Shown: piece after piece, positions 1-9,730 of the stretch
Layout of the letters: every line of letters starts with the position of its first letter
Position numbering within the stretch: the first letter of the stretch is position 1
Assembly: GCA_022432975.1 (NCBI GenBank)
Contig: CM039508.1
Span: 31,824,433-31,888,432, forward strand
Source of the DNA: Begonia masoniana
Lineage: Eukaryota; Streptophyta; Magnoliopsida; Cucurbitales; Begoniaceae
DNA: 64,000 nucleotides
Direction: 5' to 3'
Made by a program: the position numbers and the translations under genes
The notes under the pieces: model-generated
Databases searched by the model: none
Told to the model about the DNA's origin: nothing
The model's input: the letters and a program-made list of their open reading frames with translations, nothing else

Positions 1-13
1 CTCCCCCTCTGCC

Positions 14-1540
14 TCATGGGAAGGGCTCCACCATTCCCACTTTCTGTTTGCAACTCTCGAGCTTCTTCTTAAGTAATGACTTCTCCATCATATCAGATCT
101 ATTCTCATCGGTGTGAATCTTCTCCACAAACAACTCATGTGCTTGTAGTATATCTCGCAGCCAATGGTATCAAACATCAATATGTTTGGATCTTTTATAG
201 AACATCAAATTCTTGCAAAGGTAAATAGCACTCTAATTGTCACAACAGAGAACATATCTTTCTTGTGAAAGTCATAACTCTTATAGGAATCTCTTTATCC
301 ACAAAACTTCCTTGCAAGCTTCAGTAACACCTAAATATTTTGATTCTATATCCGATAGAGTGACACATTTTTGAAATATGAACTACTAACATACAACTCC
401 CCCTGTAAAAATAATCATATGCCCATAAGTCGATTTTCTCGAATCAATATCGCCAGCCAAATAAGAAATTATATAACTATACATCACAGACTCCCCATTA
501 CTATAATATAAACATATTTTGATAGTACTGCTGAGATATCTAAAAATTCATTTAACTGTTGCCCAATGTTCTTTCCCTGGATCAGAGAGAAATCGACTAA
601 CTACTATGACAACATGAGCAATATTTGGTCGAGTGCACACCATTGCATACATCAAACTACTCACTGCTAATGCATAAAGTACTTTACTCATATCTTCTTT
701 CTCTTTATCACTAATAGGACTATGTTTCAAACTCAACATAAAATGATTTGAGAGTGGAGAAGAAACTACTTTTGCATTGCTCATATTGAATCTTTCAAGT
801 ACTTTTTCAATGTACTTTTTATGAGATAATTACAATATTCTATTATGTCTCTTGTGAGTAATTTTCATACACAGAATTTGTTTTACAAGTCCCAAGTCCC
901 AAGTCTTTCATCTCAAAAGACTTATTAAGCTCCCTCTTCAACATGTTAATCTTCTTAACGTCTTGACCCACAATTAATAGATCATCTACGTACAACAGTA
1001 GAATGATGAAATCATCACTAGCATCTCTTTTCATAAAAATACATAGTGGTCAAAATTAGTCCTATTGAATCCTTGACTTGTCATAAAAGATTCAAATTTC
1101 TTGTACGACTGTCTCGGTGCTTGCTTCAAACCGTAAAATTGTTTTCTTTAGTCTACAAACAAGATGTCATTTGTCTTTGACTTTGAACCCCTCAGGTTGT
1201 TCCATGTATATGTCATCTTCCAAATCTCCATTAAGAAATGCAGTTCTTACATCAAGTTGTTGAATCTTGAGATTCAAACAAACAGCCAAACCCAGAACTC
1301 TTCTGAGAGATGTCATCTTCACAACTGGAGAGAAAATTTCATCAAAATCAACACATTTTTTCTTACTATATCCTTTCACAACCAATCTAGTTTTATATCT
1401 TACCTTTGAGCAACTATCATCAGATTTCAATTTGTAGATCCATTTATTTTTCAGAGCTCGTTTGCCTTTAAGCAACTTTACCAATTCATATGTATGATTC
1501 TCATGCAAAGAATTTATTTCTTATTACATGGCTTTTTGCA
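14..1540 (-). pseudogene. Copia A reverse transcriptase-RNase H remnant
   Basis: Minus-strand fragments in order: 1508-1167 is the RT N-terminal part (LKNKWIYKLKSD, QQLDVRTAFLNGDLEDDIYMEQPEGF); 1034-843 has the catalytic LLLYVDDLLIVG motif; 784-548 is RT-RNase H connecting sequence (SLMYAMVCTRPNIAHVV). From about 545 down to 14 a broken frame encodes RNase H (AGDIDSRKSTYG) and the pol C-terminus, ending in TGA at 16-14 just before the polypurine tract. The YVDD box survives, but frameshifts between fragments and missing sequence make it a pseudogene. Confidence 0.85.
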
Positions 1541-2109
1541 ATTGTGTCTTTTGTTCATGAGACATAGATTCCCGGTAAGTTTATAGTTCTTCTCTATTTG
1601 TAAGTATCACATACTCATAGATAAAATATCTCCTAGAAGGCTCTCTATCTCTTGTTGATCTTCTTTCTGACACTAATATCGAAGAATCTTCTTCAATATG
1701 ATCAATTGGTTAAAACTCATCAGCTGTAGAAATACTCTGATCAACAATATCACCATGGTTTGCCTCCCTGACTCCCCTGTAATTCTCAATTACTAAAGGT
1801 GTACTGACCGATTCCAAACTAGAGGGAAATTCTTGAATTGAGTGAGATCTCTTTACCTTATCAGTTTCAACTAACTAGTCTTCCAAGAAAACCACATCTA
1901 TGCTTCTTACTATCTTTTTAGTAATTAGATCCCAAAATATGTACTCAAACTCATCATGTGAATAACCTAGGAAGATACATTATTTGGCTTTATCATCCAA
2001 CTTGAATCGTTCTTCTTTTGGAATGTGAACATAGGCTCTACACCCAAACACTCGAGTGTTTGTAAGAAACATTTTTTCCTATCCAAACTCATTTAGGAGC
2101 ATCACAATC
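1541..2109. other. Copia A spacer between integrase and reverse transcriptase
   Basis: This part corresponds to the variable integrase C-terminus/RT linker of the element. Only weak coding traces remain on the minus strand and no open frame longer than about 60 codons is seen. Confidence 0.5.
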
Positions 2110-2700
2110 TAACGGAGCTGAAAGAGAAAGGTTAATCAAGTTAACTCTAGTTCTCAAAGCTTCTATTCATTCTCTCTGCAACTCCATTTTGACGAAATTT
2201 TTTAGATATAGTCTTCTCAAGTTTAATATCATGGCTCTTACAGTATTTTTCAAATAGTCTTCTATATTCACCACCATTATCAGCTCTTACACATTTAACT
2301 TTTCTTCTAGTTTGTCTTTCTACCCTAGCATGAAATTCTTTGAAAACTTCTAATAATTGATCTTTTATTTTCAAAGAAAAAATAAACACTTTTCAGAAGT
2401 GATCGTCAATAAATGTAACAAAATAGTATGCACTACTGAATGTCTTATCTTGCATACTACAGACATCTGTATGAATCAAATCAAGAATATGATGTCTTTT
2501 AGAGGGATAGATACTCTGAAATGCAACCTTATGAGATTTTCCAAACAAACATTGCAGAAAAATCTTCAAATTTGAGTACCTAAAACCATGCAAAATCGCT
2601 TCTTGACAAGTGTCTAAAGTTCATTCTCACTATATCACCTATGTCAAAGCTCAATATCATTTGACTTATCGATGATATTTATTTTTTTGTTACATAACTT
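2110..2700 (-). pseudogene. Copia A integrase remnant
   Basis: Two minus-strand frames, 2393-2593 and 2147-2389, carry the copia integrase core. The first has LIHTDVC, the region of the first catalytic Asp. The second has RADNGGEY, with the second Asp, and NGVAERMNR, with the Glu. The region before it resembles the GAG-pre-integrase segment (HGFRYSNLKIFLQCLFGKSH). The catalytic residues remain visible but the frames are separated by a shift and stops, so no functional enzyme is predicted. Confidence 0.8.
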
Positions 2701-2759
2701 TGTCTATATGTAGTAAAGAGTATTGATCTTATTTCCTCTAGCTATATAACTAGGGAACC

Positions 2760-3061
2760 AATGGTGAGCTTTCATTTACCACCACCAAAATAGTTAATAA
2801 AATCTTCATCATCTAGTTTTCCAGTAGATATCAAATTCAACCGGATATCTGGAACAAGTCTAACATCTTTCAATGTAAACTTCCATTCTGAATTGGTTTC
2901 CAAGTTAATATCACCAATTCCAACAATCTTTGATTCACCATCTTTACCTGACCATAATCACCATTAGTATAGTATGAGAAGAATGAATCAATTCTCAATC
3001 TCTATTTGTCTTCCATCACAGGTTTCCACATACAATAATTGTCAGGGTTCAATTTTATCAT
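2760..3061 (-). pseudogene. Copia A: gag N-terminus fused to protease remnant
   Basis: From an ATG at 3061 the minus strand encodes a copia gag opening (KLNPDNYCMWKPVMED). About 18 codons later it jumps into the region after the copia protease active site (SFFSYYTNGDYG, then motifs like VRLVPDIRLNLISTGKLDD in a shifted frame). The rest of gag, the zinc knuckle and the DSG protease motif, normally some 250 or more residues, are absent. A stop lies at the junction and a one-base deletion follows. This is an internally deleted, non-functional frame. Confidence 0.7.
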
Positions 3062-3174
3062 CAAATCTGTACCCTCAGTGATTTTAATTCACACACGAAA
3101 TCCCAAAAAAATATAAAGTCACAAAATTTATTGACCATGTTGAAATCTGACCAAACTTGATTATCTAGTAATTT

Positions 3175-3187
3175 GACTCTAATGCCA
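3175..3187 (-). other. Primer-binding site of copia A (initiator tRNA-Met type)
   Basis: On the minus strand the bases next to the LTR read TGGCATTAGAGTC. The usual plant site complementary to the 3' end of initiator tRNA-Met is TGGTATCAGAGC; the copy differs by a few transitions, as expected in a decayed element. Confidence 0.6.
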
Positions 3188-3189
3188 CT

Positions 3190-3850
3190 TGTTGGGAAAA
3201 ATAGACTATAAAATTTGATTACGCAGTGGATAAATTCATTTTTTCCTCTGTGTGATTAAAATATATTATTGAACCAATTGATAATATGCCGCAAAATAAA
3301 GCAGAAAATAACGTGACACCAAATTTAACGTGATTCGACAATGTGATTACGTCCACTGGATCAAAAAACTGATCTGATCTTCAACTATCAAATAATGGTT
3401 ACACAATAATGTTTTCTAGAAGAAACAACAGCAAAAACGATTAATCTTGAAAAACAATATTCTCGGAAACTGAGAGAAAAATAGAACCATCTCACCAACC
3501 GACTGGCGACACAACCTAAGTGACTTTTGCTCTTCAATAATCAGAATCAGTAGAATTGTAGATCTCATCGACACGAAAAACACTCTGAAATCTTGGCTGT
3601 AACGGAGAAGAACTGATCGTTCGATCTTGCACACAAAGATTGGAAAATCTGAAGAAAAAACTATTTTTTCTTCTTTCTTTCTTTCTCTCTCTAACCAAAT
3701 CTCACTCTTCATAATCTCTTTCTATCTTATTTTCTTTCTCTTCAATTTCCTTTTAAAAAAATCACTTATCTTTATTTCTTTTTATTCTATTATTATTATT
3801 ATTATTTTTCATTATATGAGTCCACCTCATAATAGAGGCGGAACCCAACA
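3190..3850 (-). repeat. 5' LTR of copia element A
   Basis: A 661-bp LTR bounded by perfect 7-bp inverted ends, TGTTGGG at 3190 and CCCAACA ending at 3850. It directly adjoins the primer-binding site. It is AT-rich, with pyrimidine runs and a TTATTATT stretch at 3788-3808. The partner LTR is not in the window, so age cannot be estimated. The insertion flank on this side is TGATG (3851-3855). Confidence 0.8.
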
Positions 3851-4139
3851 TGATGTTGATTGGCAGAGTGGAAAACACTTTGCTAATGATGCAATTTTTT
3901 GGTTTGAAGTGGATTATAATCTTGTTCATGCCATTTAGATTTTTGTGGATTATAATCTTACTCTACTCTCTTAAAATATTCACCAATATTTCAAACAATC
4001 ATTGATGCAATTAATGTAAAAAATTAACTATTTATAATTTATTACATTAATTGCACTAATCATTATTTGACACGTTAACAAATATTTTAAAATAATAGAA
4101 TAAGATATTACATGTAGCATTACTCTTTAGAAAAATGCA

Positions 4140-4470
4140 CAGAATGAAGGCATCTTTGGAGGTGGACATGGCAGTATGGAGTTGAGTGGTTCTTCAGTTA
4201 TTTCCTCATTAATAGGCAGCAACTCTTTCACTAATCTATCTTCATCTCGCAAACTACACTTGCAAGAACACAAGTCAAGTTAATTATGAAACTCAAACTT
4301 GAAAAAAAAAAAAATGAAAAACATAAAACCACAATCTAATTTTCCAGACAAAATTGATCTAAAACGATGAAACCAAACATATTTGAATGACAACATACTT
4401 GTTCGTCATTCTATGGATGTTGTCTCCGACATTAGAAAACATCTCTAAATTTTCATTTATCTGAACTAAA
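4140..4470 (-). other. Exon-like block, duplicated (copy 2)
   Basis: On the minus strand a segment near 4460-4380 reads openly (INENLEMFSNVGDNIHRMTN). After an intron-like stretch with a possible acceptor at about 4262, a 41-codon frame (LRDEDRLVKELLPINEE onward, then EPLNSILPCPPPKMPS) runs to a stop near 4140. A diverged copy of both pieces lies at 5110-5335. This looks like remnants of a spliced host gene, but I do not recognise the family. Confidence 0.35.
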
Positions 4471-4574
4471 AACAAAAGAGTAACTAAAACAAGCCGCATA
4501 AATTTGGGTATTCTGAGACACAATGATAATAACGATTAAGGTCACTTGAGAACCTTCAAGGTTTTAAAAAATTT

Positions 4575-4700
4575 GATGCAATGCAAGGTCGTCTCTCCGT
4601 AGAATCTCTGTTGTTTTATCCATTATGGCTGCTACTAGTTAGCATAGATTTTAAATTCTACAATGCTAGTAAACAATATGCATATTTTTCAAGAAAATGC
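4575..4700 (-). other. Exon-like block with a second copy at 13741-13830
   Basis: The minus strand has an intron-like end followed by GCAG and a short frame AAIMDKTTEILRRDDLALHQ ending in a stop. About 80-90 bp of it (4620-4700) resembles 13750-13830 in the same orientation, including the shared AAACAATATGCA stretch. The two copies flank the MULE, so a pre-existing host duplication is the simplest reading. Function unknown. Confidence 0.35.
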
Positions 4701-4840
4701 TAAAAAGATTCACAATTATTTGATTCTATATTCAAATAAATAAAGTAAAGACTTTACAAGAATAACTGGAGTTCAACATGTCTGGAAGCACATGAGAACG
4801 TTCTTTTACTGATATTATTACCATTATTTGTTACTTTGTT

Positions 4841-5067
4841 AGGCACAATACTTAATACGTTAGCTACAACACTACACAAGTCGATACGCACAACGCCTAG
4901 GACTACTGGGGTATCTAATCTCATTCACTCCCCTAGCTTTCGTCTCCCAATGTTAGTCTCGACCCAATAGAGTGCTTTTCCAGTTGGTGTTCTTTTCTAT
5001 ATCTACGCATGTCGACCCAATAGAGTGCTTTTCCAGTTGGTGTTCTTTTCTATATCTACGCATTTCT
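4841..5067 (-). rRNA. rrn16: Nuclear plastid-DNA insertion: fragment of chloroplast 16S rRNA gene (pseudogene)
   Basis: The plus strand matches the complement of the middle of chloroplast 16S rRNA: TTAGCTACAACACTACACAA, CGATACGCACAACGCC, GACTACTGGGGTATCTAAT, CCCCTAGCTTTCGTCTCCCA and GTTGGTGTTCTTTTC are all recognisable. Most differences from the plastid gene are transitions, the pattern expected after methylation-driven decay in the nucleus. A piece of about 20 bp between CGCCTAG and GACTACTGGGG is missing, and the distal half is tandemly duplicated. It is a short nuclear plastid insertion (NUPT), not a working rRNA gene. Confidence 0.85.
4958..5063. repeat. Tandem duplication of about 53 bp inside the 16S fragment
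   Basis: The stretch from TCGACCCAATAGAGTGC to CTACGCAT occurs twice in a row (4958-5010 and 5011-5063) with no internal difference. It arose after the C-to-T type changes, because both copies share them. Confidence 0.9.
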
Positions 5068-5109
5068 ATTTTTGTATTGTTTTCAAATTTCTAGGAAGTA
5101 GAAATGAAA

Positions 5110-5335
5110 GTACAACATTGACTTTTTCTTCATCCATCTCTAACACCAAGCGGAGGTGCATCTTTTGTTAATCCATCTTTCTCTGACAAACTGCATTGCA
5201 AGAACACAAGTTCAGTAACCTACTTAACAAAGTCGAAAACCAATCACATTTGGAGGACAACACACTTGTTCCTCATTTTGAGAATGTTATCTATAGCTAT
5301 GACAATTAGATATAAATTTTCATAGATCTGCAAAT
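5110..5335 (-). other. Exon-like block, duplicated (copy 1)
   Basis: Diverged copy of the 4140-4470 block: the minus strand reads DNILKMRNKCVVLQ, then an intron-like segment, then LSEKDGLTKDAPP, with a stop soon after. Order and orientation match the other copy. Its upstream end touches the left end of the MULE. Confidence 0.3.
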
Positions 5336-5344
5336 ATATATATA

Positions 5345-5625
5345 GGGTAAAATCCAAAAAGAGGCTTGGACTTTAGTCAATGATGAAAAAAAAGCTCCAA
5401 CAAATTTTTTGAACAAAGAAAAGCTCAAATTATCAAAAACCTCCCCGCATGCCATTTTAAATGTGACATGGTCGACCACATCACCCGGTGCGGTCGACCG
5501 TATCGCGATTTCAACGGAATGGGTGGAGGACCACCCGCGCACACGTGCCCCGCACGTCCGCGAGGAATCCTCCACCCCCCACAAAGCCCCCGGATATACA
5601 GTCAACCGCTCTCTGGATCTAGTCG
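5345..5625 (+). repeat. MULE left terminal inverted repeat
   Basis: Matches the reverse complement of the right repeat over most of its length. The shared blocks run from GACTTTAGTCAATGATG at 5369 to GGATATACAGTCAACCGCTC near 5610. A GC-rich stretch of about 60 bp (5520-5580) is not in the right copy. It contains the palindrome GGTCGACC at 5470 and 5492. Confidence 0.85.
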
Positions 5626-5665
5626 ACCGTGTCTAAGCGTTATAGAGAAGAAAACCCGAGGCAGT

Positions 5666-5700
5666 GCCGATTGATCACCACATTTAAGTGATCAATCGGC
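5666..5700. repeat. Perfect 13-bp stem hairpin just inside the left MULE repeat
   Basis: GCCGATTGATCAC (5666-5678) and its exact reverse complement (5688-5700) surround a 9-base loop. Part of the core recurs at 5789 (TGATCACC). Confidence 0.9.
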
Positions 5701-6199
5701 TAAGGCGTTAAAAAAATCCGTACGTGGAGTGTTCTTCACGAGGTAGGCCGCATTCTTCATGCGGTCGACCGTATTATGAATGCGGGGGGTTGATCACCAT
5801 CCAACAGTCAACCGAATCATGTCGGAATATATTCAGACAGCTCTCATTTGGATGCATTTTCTTTAGAAATTTGACTTTTCTCAGCCAAATTCACAAATCC
5901 GTTTGTTTTTCCCCTGAAATCATTAGATCTAAATGTTTTTTAGAGAAATCTACAAAAACCAAAGGTTTTTTTTTCTGAGAAAATCTCAAATCTGACCCAA
6001 AACCCTAAACCCGAGTTGAAAATTGTTGTTCTAGCGTGAGATTTTTCTTTTTTTGTGCTGAAAATCCCCAAATCTGTGCAGTTTGCTCGTTGAGAATCCC
6101 AAAAAACCCAAAAATTCAAAAACTCGACAAATCCCAAAAATAGCCCCCAGAATTCATGTGGGTCAAAAGACTTCCTGGATGACACAACAAGGTGGCCCA
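5701..6199. other. MULE 5' untranslated-like region
   Basis: No convincing open frame. It carries further GGTCGACC-type motifs (5763) and an AACCCTAAACCC stretch near 6002, common in plant 5' leaders. It probably belongs to the promoter/leader of the plus-strand gene that follows. Confidence 0.4.
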
Positions 6200-7170
6200 T
6201 CAAGCCGGGCGCTAGATGAGGTGCCGTGACCACCTCATGGTTTTTTTTCGACAAAATTTTGCACCTGGGCGTGTCAGGCGCAGTTCGAGCAGGATACGTC
6301 AAAGCGCTCGATTATTTATGGGAAGACTGCCAACTTCAACAGTTGGGAGTCATTGGAGATCAAGGAGATGTTTGACGATTCTGCGACAGAATCGTTCGCT
6401 TATTTTACGCAAACTTGGTCAATATCGCGAGGTTGAGGTACTTGAAATTGTACCTATTCGGTACAGAGATTGTCGTATCTGTAGCTATCGTTAACGAAAT
6501 ACTCGGATTTGCTGTAGAAGACGCCGAGCAATACTATCACTCTTCCCGAAAGTGTGATTTGGCTAGAACACCGGAGGGTCTAGCATTTATGAGGCAAATC
6601 CACATCAACTCGGACCTTGCTGGCTTCGTGAAGCAAAAATTGAATGAGTTAAAAGTCAGAGCTCGGGTTCTGCATAACTTTCTCACCATAGCCTGCTGCC
6701 GAGGATTAGACATAGAGATCTCATCAGCTGGATGGATCTGTATATTATGAAGAAGCTATACAACTGCACTATGTTTGACTCGGGATACATGATTGTGAGT
6801 CACATGAATAAGATTGGGTGAGTCAAAGAGTCTGTCGTACGGGTCTTTAATTTGGAAGATGGTCCAGCGATCTCCAGTTCAGGTGCTCTGTGGAAAGCAT
6901 ATTAGGGCACACAAATCTACCGATGTATTTGATAGGACTCATTTGACTCAGATGAGCCTAGTCGAATTCGATGGGTCTTGGATGCCGAAGAGATTCGGTA
7001 GAGCCTCCACATCTCGGGATGTTCCTATGAAAGAAGCCCCCACCCCCGAGGACGCCACTGCCCCCGAGTATGCCACCGAGTACACCACCATACCCCCATT
7101 GTACCCCCATGTGGCTAGAATGTGGGAGGAGAGGTTTGATAGGCTGGACCAAAGCATTGCCAGTATGTAG
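6200..7170 (+). pseudogene. Plant transposon-associated protein (PF20167-like), broken
   Basis: Three plus-strand frames form one decayed coding region. 6216-6494 and 6415-6750 overlap by a frameshift and contain IVRLFYANLVNIARLRYL, VVSVAIVNEILGF and VRARVLHNFLTIACCRGL. 6814-7170 continues with SKSLSYGSLIWKMVQ and ends in a helical tail (ARMWEERFDRLDQSIASM). The order REFYAN-like motif, short beta segment, INE(I/F)LG-like motif, then an SLPYG-like motif matches what I know of the putative plant transposon protein family (PF20167). It is transcribed from the left MULE end toward the transposase. It could be captured host sequence or a standard second gene of this MULE group. Family assignment is from memory and moderate. 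Confidence 0.5.
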
Positions 7171-7667
7171 TAAGACAGTGTCGGTATGCGTCAGAGTTTT
7201 GAGTATAGGTATGACAGGATGGAGGAGAGTTCAAGTCAGAGGTGGAAAGGATTTGAAGATAGGTGGGGCATGCTGGAGAGGACGCTGGATGACCAAAGAT
7301 TTGGCCAAAGAAGAGAGGACTGTGATGACGATAATGTCCTACCCTCATCGTAGTTTAGTTTATGTAGTAGATTTCTTATAACGTACTTTTAATTTTAGTT
7401 TGCAATTTTATTTCATGTATATTTGTCATTTTTAGTTGAATTTATTTTTGTTCTGTAGTAGCATTTAGTTTATATTTATACTGGATCGGTTGTTGGGTAT
7501 ATATATGTGATTTGAATATGCAGGAACTGTTTGAAGATAGCTATGGAGGAGTCTTAAAACAAATAAAATTCTGTCAATTTTTTCAATTTTTTAAAAATAA
7601 ACTAAAAAATTAAATAAAAGTGTAAAATCCAAATATGCTTCAATTAGAACAGTCACTAATTTCTGTG
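7171..7667. other. Convergent 3' region of the two MULE genes
   Basis: AT-rich, with no credible ORF apart from out-of-frame readings up to 7381. It lies between the stop of the plus-strand gene (7170) and the stop of the minus-strand transposase (7668), as expected for facing 3' ends. Confidence 0.5.
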
Positions 7668-8114
7668 TCAGCCGCGCATCGCAGACTCCTGCATCCCCTC
7701 AAATGTATTAAAATCCATAAATGTGTCTTGCGAACCGGTGCTTGATGTCGATCCCCGGTGAGGACAAGTTCGACTATTATGCCTCTGCTGCCGACATATA
7801 GTACACTTCATCTTTGAGTTCCGCCTAATATTTGTCAAATTTGACGGTTTATCGGCATCTCGTACTCTTGTCTTCTTTGGCCTACCAAGTTGGCGATGTC
7901 TTCTTGGCGGCATTAGTTCCCTCATACCTGGAATATGCGGCCACATTTGTTGGCCGCTAACAGATTGAATAAACTGGGAGTACATTTGGAGGTAAGTTAC
8001 CCAGTGATAGCACTGATTCACGTAATTTTTTGGTGCTACTCTCATGGAACGCATGCAATGAATGGTGTGGACACGCAGGATTCCAATAAGATCCCACCTG
8101 GTGCAGTTGCACTC
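7668..8114 (-). pseudogene. MULE transposase C-terminus: SWIM-type and zinc-knuckle region
   Basis: Minus-strand frame containing ECNCTRWDLIGILRVHTI, the SWIM-type motif that follows the catalytic core in MuDR-family transposases. One expected Cys (GIPCVH in typical members) is Arg here. Further on, KCTICRQQRHNSRTC fits a CX2CX4HX4C zinc knuckle, preceded by a basic GRPKKTR stretch. The frame ends at 7668. The upstream part of the gene continues beyond the solo LTR at 8932. The solo-LTR insertion and a one-base frame offset break the gene. Confidence 0.8.
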
Positions 8115-8926
8115 TGATGAGAACAACGGGTATATTACACCCGAGATCTTTCAACGACGCGGAATACAAACTCAGGAACGCCTTTGAAATTAAGTATAAG
8201 GAACTTGACCCCAATCGAACCTTGTCGACGAAACCAAAGTTATCAAACAAGGAGCTTGACCCATAACCGAACTTGTGGTTAGAACCAAATCTATCAAGTT
8301 TATCTTTCAAGTTTTGACTTGAAGAAGATCTAGTTCTTCACAAAGAACCAAAGAGAAAATTCTCACAAATAGTAACTCAAAATCATGTATATTGCTTCTT
8401 TAATGTTGCAAGGTTTATGTCTTTAAATAGGCTACAAACTATCCTAATTTAATTAGAAAATATTACTAAAACAATAATTAGGAAATTTTCTAAAACAATA
8501 CTTAGGAAAACTTTCTAAATCTATGATTAGGAAAACTTTCTAAAACTATAATTAAGAAACTTTCTAAAACTATAATTAAGAAACTTTCTAAAACTATAAT
8601 TAAGAAATTTTCTAAAACTATAATTAGAAAATAATTGCTTGCCAAATTTGTTTTGTTGTTGTGTTTCCATCTCTCTTGCTACTAAATCGTTAGGTAGTTT
8701 TCAAGTATCTTTGGCTTTCTTTTCTTCCCAAGCATCCTCTTTATTACTTAACAAATTTATTAATTTCTGCTCGTGTTGGAAAGAATCTTTCTTTTGAATT
8801 TCTATAATCAATCCATTTAATGCTTCATGCATTTTCTTGGTTCTTGATCTTGTCATTGGACCTCCAATATCTTGACATGGATCTTTAACTTTGGACTTGA
8901 AGTTAGTTGCACTCTGATTCACATCA
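8115..8926 (-). mobile_element. Solo LTR (gypsy-like, 812 bp) inside the MULE transposase
   Basis: On the minus strand it starts TGATGTGAATCAGAG and ends GTTCTCATCA, and it is flanked by the perfect 5-bp duplication CACTC (8110-8114 and 8927-8931). A related LTR in plus orientation lies at 20289-21144 with the same type of ends. Its first third encodes GGPMTRSRTKKMHEALNGL, which resembles the extreme C-terminus of plant gypsy pol, so in this family pol seems to read into the LTR. No internal region remains, consistent with LTR-LTR recombination. Confidence 0.85.
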
Positions 8927-8931
8927 CACTC

Positions 8932-9336
8932 ACTCGTATTCATGTCGACAGTGTATTGTTCGTAGCCGTTGCTGACCACAAATCGTTCATCTTCCGCCAA
9001 CTGAGTACTCAAATTTCGAACTGCAATGTCTAGCTTATCAATCTTATTCTTTATCTTGGGACACAGGAGTCCTGTTGCTTGAGCCAACTTCTGAAATTTG
9101 TTCACAATGCGCGACATCAAGCACTTTCGGATAATCTCAAACATGGTCACGATCGGTTTGTCCCTGACCGGCAATAAAGTGCATTGAAAGACTCGCACAA
9201 ATTATTCAATCCCATGTCGCACTTGGGATTCGAAGAAAATGCATGACTAGCCCAATATTTAGGCTCTTTTGCGAGAAGTCATGCGTGGTCATCCCGGTTA
9301 ATCTCCTACAACTTCCACATTTCTATATCGAAATGA
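8932..9336 (-). pseudogene. MULE transposase middle part with the catalytic Glu
   Basis: Minus-strand sequence from 9336 reads HAWLLAKEPKYWASHAF, then NPKCDMGLNNLCESF, the region around the catalytic Glu (codon at 9192-9194), then RDKPIVTMFEIIRKCLMSR and GLLCPKIKNKI, standard for MuDR-family transposases. The segment sits between two solo LTRs: 8115-8926 downstream and 9342-12018 upstream. Confidence 0.8.
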
Positions 9337-9718
9337 TAATGTGTAACACCCGGTTTTACGGGTTTTTTAATTTTGCGCGCAATGACAATTTTGTAAATAA
9401 TCAAAATATGTCTGTTTTGCGAATCGAGACCTTTAATGGAACCCTTATGATTTATAGAAATTTTAGGGGAAAGATGAGAATTTTTGAAATCTAAATCGAA
9501 GGTGAAACGGTAAAGTTTTCGTTTTCGCCCTTATAGCGGTTTAATTCGTAGAAATAGCAAAATGAATCCGTTTGACAAACGGAAAGTTTTAATAGAACCC
9601 TAAGAATAATTTACAATTATTGGTGAAATAAGGAAATTTTGGAGAAACCGAACCGATAGCCGAACAATAGGATAAACGGAAGATTGAACCAAAGGGAAAA
9701 CTTGTCATTTTACAAATC

Positions 9719-9730
9719 AAGTTTATAAAT
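9719..9730 (+). promoter_or_regulatory. TATA box of the 9342-12018 solo LTR
   Basis: TTTATAAATG lies about 380 bp into the LTR, followed by a CT-rich leader (CCCTCATTCCTCCCCC). Position and composition fit an RNA polymerase II start in an LTR; inferred from sequence only. Confidence 0.45.

Larger units (their letters stand above)
1..3850 (-). mobile_element. Ty1/copia LTR retrotransposon A, degenerate, 3' LTR outside window
   Basis: Read on the minus strand it has, in order, a 5' LTR (3190-3850), a primer-binding site (3175-3187), a short gag start, a protease end, integrase, reverse transcriptase, RNase H, and a polypurine tract GGCAGAGGGGGAG at 13-1. The 3' LTR should begin immediately left of base 1. 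The domain order PR-IN-RT-RH is that of Ty1/copia. The internal part is only about 3.2 kb because most of gag is missing; stops and frameshifts are scattered through pol. It is an old, non-functional copy. Confidence 0.9.

Noticed and set aside
4841..5067. A functional 16S rRNA gene or bacterial contamination
   Set aside because: Only about 200 bp, full of transitions, with a deletion and a duplication, embedded in plant sequence.
8103..8920. A 14-bp direct repeat AGTTGCACTCTGAT flanking a seemingly truncated gypsy pol fragment
   Set aside because: Comparison with 20289-21144 shows the insertion is a complete solo LTR ending at 8926 with duplication CACTC; the longer match is partly chance, partly LTR end sequence.
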